From NCBI GenBank assembly GCA_927911475.1, contig CAKMPP010000081.1:1-11548 (forward strand): 11,548 bases of DNA, in the 5' to 3' direction. The notes under the pieces were generated by a model. That model worked only from the letters and a program-made list of their open reading frames with translations. It was not told where the DNA came from and made no database searches. This DNA comes from an uncultured Solobacterium sp. (GTDB lineage Bacteria; Bacillota_I; Bacilli_A; Erysipelotrichales; Erysipelotrichaceae). Within the stretch, counting starts at the first letter, position 1; each line of letters opens with the position of its first letter. Both the position numbers and the translations under genes were made by a program. Shown piece after piece: positions 8,261 through 11,548 of the stretch.

Positions 8261-8269
8261 TTTGTAAGA

Positions 8270-8295
8270 TAAAAAAAATCCTGTTTTCACAGGAT
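8270..8295 (-). terminator. Intrinsic terminator of the regulator-kinase operon
   Basis: A 7-bp stem, ATCCTGT (8278-8284) with ACAGGAT (8289-8295), encloses loop TTTC. On the minus strand it is followed by a run of eight U (8271-8278, one base shared with the stem). It starts at the kinase stop codon (8295-8297). It separates the kinase from the ABC genes, which therefore need their own promoter. Confidence 0.85.
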
Positions 8296-9295
8296 CAAAT
8301 AATTTGTTTATAGAAACGTACAGTAAAGCAAGCACCACCATCTGGATGATTCTTAACACTGATGGTTCCGTTTTGAGCAGTGATAATCATGCGGGCGAAA
8401 GCTAGCCCAATTCCTACACTTTCCGGTTTTGCGTTTTTACCCTTATAAAAGCGTTCAAACATGTATGGGATATCTTCCTCCGGGATCCCTTCTCCATTAT
8501 CTTGCACAATCACTTCTGTATATAATGGATTTTCACTAACATTCAGTTGAATCGTACCACCATCTGGAGTATGTTCCATCGCATTCTTGATCAGATTACT
8601 GAACGCTTCCATTGTCCATTGATCATCAACGAACATCTTTTCATCTGAACAGTTCAGAATACACTTTTGTTCTTTTAGTTCCATCAGAATTGCGAATGGT
8701 TCCATTGCCTTAGACAAGATATCTTCTGCAAGTAATTCTTGTCGATGGAAGATAGCAGTCTTCGCATCGATTTTAGACATTTTTAACAATGTTTCAATTA
8801 GCCACTGTAATTTCTCTAACTGTTTCTTGATATCTCGACGATAATAGAGTGCTTTCTCATTAGAAAGATGATCATCATTAAAACAGTTAGCGATAAGTTA
8901 ATTGACGTAAGTGGTGTTCGCATCTGATGAAAGATATCCGCAATTGCGTTAGTTAATCGAACTTTATCTTTTTGTAGTAGTTCGGTTTGTTCGTTGAGTT
9001 TGATAACCATCTTAGAAATTTCATCACTGAGGATAGATAACTCTCCTTCATATTGGTCATCAATTTGAATTGCACTACCATGAAGCACTTTATCTAGCGA
9101 AAAGCTTAACTGAGCAATTTGTTGATAACGCTTGATAGAGAAATAATAATGTACGCCTACAAGCACAAGCGCCAACAATAGAAATAGGATTGCATATCCA
9201 CCAATCAGCGGATATGTGACAAGCGTACATATAACTCCAATCACTACAGATAAGAGGATTTCACGAAGAACATCTTGATTACGTAAATACTTCAT
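8295..9295 (-). pseudogene. Sensor histidine kinase, intramembrane-sensing (BceS-like) layout, frameshifted
   Basis: This is a membrane sensor kinase that phosphorylates the response regulator encoded just upstream. TM1 (about 12-29) and TM2 (about 34-52) are joined by a loop of only a few residues (PLIGGY), so there is no extracellular sensor domain. This is the layout of intramembrane-sensing kinases that usually take their signal from a partner ABC transporter. The H-box FHQMRTPLTSI has His123. The ATPase domain shows the N-box NLIKNAMEH (Asn about 238), QDNGEGIP (about 266-273) and GIGLAFA (about 295-301). The frame breaks after TSINLSLTVL. One base added at 8877-8880 joins the halves (9295-8816 and 8789-8295) as NDDHLSNEKALYYRRDIKKQ and gives 333 residues, about the length of B. 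subtilis BceS. The ATG follows the regulator stop by one base, indicating translational coupling. Confidence 0.9.
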
Positions 9296-9296
9296 A

Positions 9297-9963
9297 CTAG
9301 TCCATCCTATATCCTAGTCCACGAACCGTTTTAATGATTTTAGGATTTGTAGGGTCATCTTCAATCTTCTCACGCAAGCGTTTGATATATACCGTTATTG
9401 TATTGTCATTCACAAAATCTCCTGCGATATTCCAAATCTCATCGAGGAGTTGATCTCTTGTAAGTAGCTTGCCACGATGATCGATAAAAAGTGTGAGTAA
9501 CTTATATTCAAGTGCAGATAAATTGATGATAGTATTCTTTTTCTTTACAATAGCCTTTTCTGTATCAACCTGTATGTCATCCAAAAGAATGATGGTCTGA
9601 TGTCCTGCATGACGTCGTAAGACGTTTTTTGATACGAGAGAGTAATTCTTTTGGACGAAATGGCTTCGTAATATAGTCATCTGCACCGATATTTAATCCT
9701 CTCACCACTGTTTCTTCATCTGAAGATGCACTTAAAAAGATGACTGGTAATTGAATCTTTTGGGCGATATTACACACCGCAAAGCCATCACCGTCTTTTA
9801 AAGAAACATCCAATAACAATAATTGGTATTGTTTTGTCTTTAATAGTTCTTCCGCTTCCTTTTGTCCACTTGCATGATCTGAAGTAAAACCTTCTAGATT
9901 CAGGTATTCCTGTAAGGAATGAACAATTGCGAAATCATCTTCCACAAGTAATATTCTCGTCAT
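9297..9963 (-). pseudogene. OmpR/PhoB-family response regulator, frameshifted
   Basis: This is a DNA-binding response regulator partnered with the following kinase. The receiver domain (1-112) has the acidic pair E8-D9-D10, phosphoacceptor Asp52 (LLLLDVSLKDGDG), Ser78 and Lys100 (ITKPFRP). The C-terminal winged helix (about 125-221) shows LSALEYKLLTLFIDHRG, LTRDQLLDEIW and the recognition region NTITVYIKRLREKI, ending in VRGLGYRMD. The frame is lost at a run of six T (9625-9630 on the plus strand). Removing one gives SRIKNVLRRHAGHQ and a 221-residue protein of normal size. AGAGGA lies about 7 bases before the ATG. Upstream are the yebC terminator and a weak extended -10 (TGCTACTAT, 9982-9990). 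As written, only the receiver half (9963-9577) would be made, with a 16-residue wrong tail and no DNA-binding domain. Confidence 0.92.
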
Positions 9964-10000
9964 AACGCTTCCTCTTTATCCATAGTAGCACAAGCCTATC

Positions 10001-10031
10001 AAAAGAAAAACTCTTCCATACTAGGAAGAGT
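10001..10031 (-). terminator. Intrinsic terminator of yebC
   Basis: An 8-bp stem, ACTCTTCC (10010-10017) with GGAAGAGT (10024-10031), encloses a 6-base loop. On the minus strand it is followed by UUUUUCUUUU (10001-10010). It begins 11 bases after the yebC stop and separates that gene from the two-component operon. Confidence 0.85.
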
Positions 10032-10042
10032 ATTCATGCATG

Positions 10043-10771
10043 TTATTCGTTAATGATAGCGTTATGGTACACCTTATTTACATCGTCTGCTTCATTGAGC
10101 ATATCCATTAACTTATGGAACGCTTCAATTTCTTCAGGATCTGTAAGTGTTACATATTCATTTGGTAACATTGTTGTTTCACATGTTTCAAATTCAATGT
10201 TTGGTAATAGCTTTTCAATCGCATCCTGTGCCTTACCGAAATCAGTGAATGCTGTCTTAACAATCATCACACCATCTTCAATTGTAAGGTCAGTAACATC
10301 AACCTCAGCCTCTAATAACGCTTCAAGCATTGCGTCTTCATCCGCATATTCAAATACGAATAGACCAACTGATTCATAGTTGTAAGAAACACCACCAGCG
10401 TTAACCATCTTAGCACCCTTTGACTTATTGAATGCTGTCTTAACTTCTGTCATAGAACGATTTGTATTATCTGTTAAGCAATCTACAATGACCGTAGAGT
10501 TACCAGGACCAAATCCTTCATAGCGTGCTTCTGTATAGTTTTCGTCTGTTCCACCCTTCGCTTTGTCGATTGCTCTTTTAATAACATCGGCAGGTACTTG
10601 GTTGGATTTTGCTTCAGCAATCTTTCTCTTTAAAGAAAGATTCATATCTGGATCAGGAACACCACTCTTAGCAGCGATATATAATTCCTTTCCAAAACGT
10701 GAATATAACTTTGATTTAATTGCAGCAGTCTTTGCCATTGAGGCTGCACGGACTTCATGCGCTCTTCCCAT
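10043..10771 (-). CDS. YebC/PmpR (TACO1) family protein, YeeN-type
   Basis: This gene encodes 242 residues of the YebC/TACO1 family. Family members were first described as transcriptional regulators and more recently linked to translation of difficult (proline-rich) stretches. The N-terminus MGRAHEVRAASMAKTAAIKS, then LYSRFGKELYIAAKSG and PDPDMN, marks the YeeN-like branch rather than the classic GHSKW...K-type YebC. The motif RAIDKAKGG, then RYEGFGPG and the segment VIVDCLTDNTNRS, are family hallmarks. The acidic C-terminal domains are complete. The frame is open to a TTG at 10777, but AGAAGG stands 8 bases before the ATG at 10771 and only 2 before the TTG, so I start at 10771. It appears to be transcribed alone from the promoter at 10807-10835, with a terminator just downstream. 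It diverges from a metallophosphatase gene. Confidence 0.93.
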   Translation of the reverse strand: MGRAHEVRAASMAKTAAIKSKLYSRFGKELYIAAKSGVPDPDMNLSLKRKIAEAKSNQVPADVIKRAIDKAKGGTDENYTEARYEGFGPGNSTVIVDCLTDNTNRSMTEVKTAFNKSKGAKMVNAGGVSYNYESVGLFVFEYADEDAMLEALLEAEVDVTDLTIEDGVMIVKTAFTDFGKAQDAIEKLLPNIEFETCETTMLPNEYVTLTDPEEIEAFHKLMDMLNEADDVNKVYHNAIINE

Positions 10772-10779
10772 ATTCAATA

Positions 10780-10785
10780 CCTTCT
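10780..10785 (-). promoter_or_regulatory. Ribosome binding site that fixes the yebC start
   Basis: The minus strand reads AGAAGG with 8 bases to the ATG at 10771. The in-frame TTG at 10777 would be only 2 bases away, too close for normal initiation, so the ATG is preferred. Confidence 0.65.
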
Positions 10786-10806
10786 TTCATAAAAATAGCC
10801 GTTGAT

Positions 10807-10835
10807 ATTATACCAAAAATACATTCCGTTGTGAA
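10807..10835 (-). promoter_or_regulatory. Sigma-A-type promoter of yebC
   Basis: On the minus strand TTCACA (10830-10835) and a perfect TATAAT (10807-10812) are separated by 17 bases. The leader to the ATG at 10771 would be about 30 bases. Confidence 0.75.
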
Positions 10836-10885
10836 GAAAAAACCGCCGAACTCTAACCATATCCCTCATCTATATACACTGTTTG

Positions 10886-10894
10886 TGATATGAT
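10886..10894 (+). promoter_or_regulatory. Candidate extended -10 promoter of the metallophosphatase gene
   Basis: The plus strand reads TGATATGAT (TGN plus TATGAT), 23 bases before the ATG at 10918. There is no convincing -35. The leader would be short, with GGGAG at 10904-10908 as ribosome binding site. Confidence 0.4.
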
Positions 10895-10917
10895 ATTTAC
10901 ATTGGGAGATAAGATAG

Positions 10918-11548
10918 ATGTCGATATATGTAATGAGTGATATACATGGTTGTTATGATGAATTTATGCAGATGCTAAATCTCATATCTTTTAGTGACTA
11001 TGATGAACTATGGATTATTGGTGATGTATGTGACCGTGGTCCTAAGAATATGAAGTTACTACAAAAGATTATCTCCAGCAAGAATATGCACATCATAATG
11101 GGTAATCATGATGCATGGTTATTAAAGTATTCTCAATACATGATAGATTGTAAACGCGACTTCCGCGCACAGCGTGCAGATGATGATTTCCTAAGATGGA
11201 CTTTACGAAATGGAGGACTCATCACATCTGATCAATTCATGGATTTAGATTATCATGAGTGTTATGACATTAAACTCTATCTCGAAAACTGTCCATACTA
11301 TAAAGAATTAACCGTTCATGGCAATAAATTCTTACTCGTTCACGCTGGTTTAAGCGAAGAATATATGAAACCTTCAACACTCATTGCATCTGTTCCACAC
11401 GATATCCTCATATGGGAAAAGATAAGTTTAGATGCGAACCCTTTCAATGATATAACAATGATTGTAGGTCACACACCTACCTTCCGTTATGGTGATGAAT
11501 ATCGTGGAAAGATTGCCATTGGTAAGAATAAAAAAAATCTATCATATC
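10918..11548 (+). CDS. PPP-family metallophosphoesterase (Ser/Thr phosphatase / Ap4A hydrolase-like), cut by window edge
   Basis: This is a two-metal phosphoesterase of the PPP family, which in bacteria includes PrpE/ApaH-type diadenosine-tetraphosphate hydrolases and small protein phosphatases. The metal ligands appear in order: SDIHG (Asp8, His10), GDVCDRG (35-41), GNHD (62-65), HAG (His142) and GHTP (184-187). The first 200 residues read cleanly. AlaIle at 200-201 leads into GKNKK and then NLSY. Dropping one base from the eight-A run at 11530-11537 gives KKIYHI, closer to the IxIDCG-like strand expected here, so a frameshift is suspected but not proven before the window ends. The start ATG has GGGAG 9 bases upstream. 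The gene diverges from yebC over 146 bases. The substrate cannot be assigned from sequence alone. Confidence 0.88.
   Translation, partial: MSIYVMSDIHGCYDEFMQMLNLISFSDYDELWIIGDVCDRGPKNMKLLQKIISSKNMHIIMGNHDAWLLKYSQYMIDCKRDFRAQRADDDFLRWTLRNGGLITSDQFMDLDYHECYDIKLYLENCPYYKELTVHGNKFLLVHAGLSEEYMKPSTLIASVPHDILIWEKISLDANPFNDITMIVGHTPTFRYGDEYRGKIAIGKNKKNLSY

Noticed and set aside
8204..8359. In-frame upstream extension of the ABC ATPase (start at 8359)
   Set aside because: It covers the kinase stop, a strong terminator and the ABC promoter, and the extra residues resemble nothing. A near-perfect ribosome binding site sits just before the ATG at 8203.
9577..9686. Programmed ribosomal frameshift in the response regulator
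   Set aside because: The required shift is +1, whereas A-runs usually promote -1 shifting; no stimulatory element is evident, and several neighbouring genes show similar one-base breaks.
10772..10777. TTG start for the YebC-family gene
   Set aside because: The ribosome binding site is only 2 bases away from it but 8 bases from the ATG at 10771, which also gives the family-typical MGRAHEV start.
10053..10805. Plus-strand open frames across the YebC gene (10053-10379, 10563-10805) and similar ones over rsmB, DUF177, tmcAL and the permease
   Set aside because: They lie wholly or almost wholly over well-identified genes, lack ribosome binding sites and show no recognisable protein features.
1..11548. 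Mobile element, CRISPR array, tRNA/rRNA gene, riboswitch or phage-defence cassette
   Set aside because: I found no transposase, recombinase, terminal repeats, spaced direct-repeat array, tRNA-like cloverleaf or conserved riboswitch core. Gaps are short and mostly accounted for by promoters and terminators.

Overview
The window looks like a chromosomal segment of a low-GC, Gram-positive-type bacterium (Bacillota). The Erysipelotrichia are my best guess, from protein style rather than any database match. Supporting signs are strong AAGGAGG-type ribosome binding sites, AT-rich sigma-A-like promoters, intrinsic terminators with U-tracts, the rsmB-rlmN pair, the tmcAL / DUF177-rpmF neighbourhood, and a YeeN-type YebC protein. 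Stop codons behave as in the standard code.

Layout. 1-480 (-) is the 5' part of rlmN, downstream of rsmB (548-1765, -). Next come a terminator, a short rpmF gene (1854-2012, -) encoding a cysteine-free ribosomal protein L32, and the DUF177/YceD gene (2029-2532, -) with a near-consensus promoter. A broken alpha/beta hydrolase (2684-3552, -) diverges from tmcAL (3620-4741, +). Two back-to-back terminators separate tmcAL from a module on the minus strand (9963 down to 4798): response regulator, intramembrane-sensing-type histidine kinase, terminator, a new promoter with an OmpR/PhoB-type tandem repeat, ABC ATPase, and a large FtsX-type permease. Then follow a YeeN-type YebC regulator (10043-10771, -) and a divergent PPP-family metallophosphatase running off the right edge (10918-11548, +). 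No gap longer than about 150 bases lacks a gene. I see no rRNA, tRNA, CRISPR array, insertion sequence or phage gene.

How the genes work together. The left part serves translation: 23S and 16S rRNA methylation, L32, DUF177 and tRNA-Met wobble acetylation. The middle part reads as an envelope-stress or peptide-sensing module. The kinase/regulator pair probably activates the ABC transporter promoter through the tandem TGTCA repeat at 8243-8260.

The main caution is that five genes carry clear single-base frameshifts (rlmN has two), and the metallophosphatase may carry one more. Most lie in homopolymers, and the frame resumes with good family sequence each time. Residual sequencing or assembly error is the simplest explanation; genuine decay is the alternative. 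Those genes are labelled pseudogene because they cannot be translated as given, although I think most are intact in the organism.
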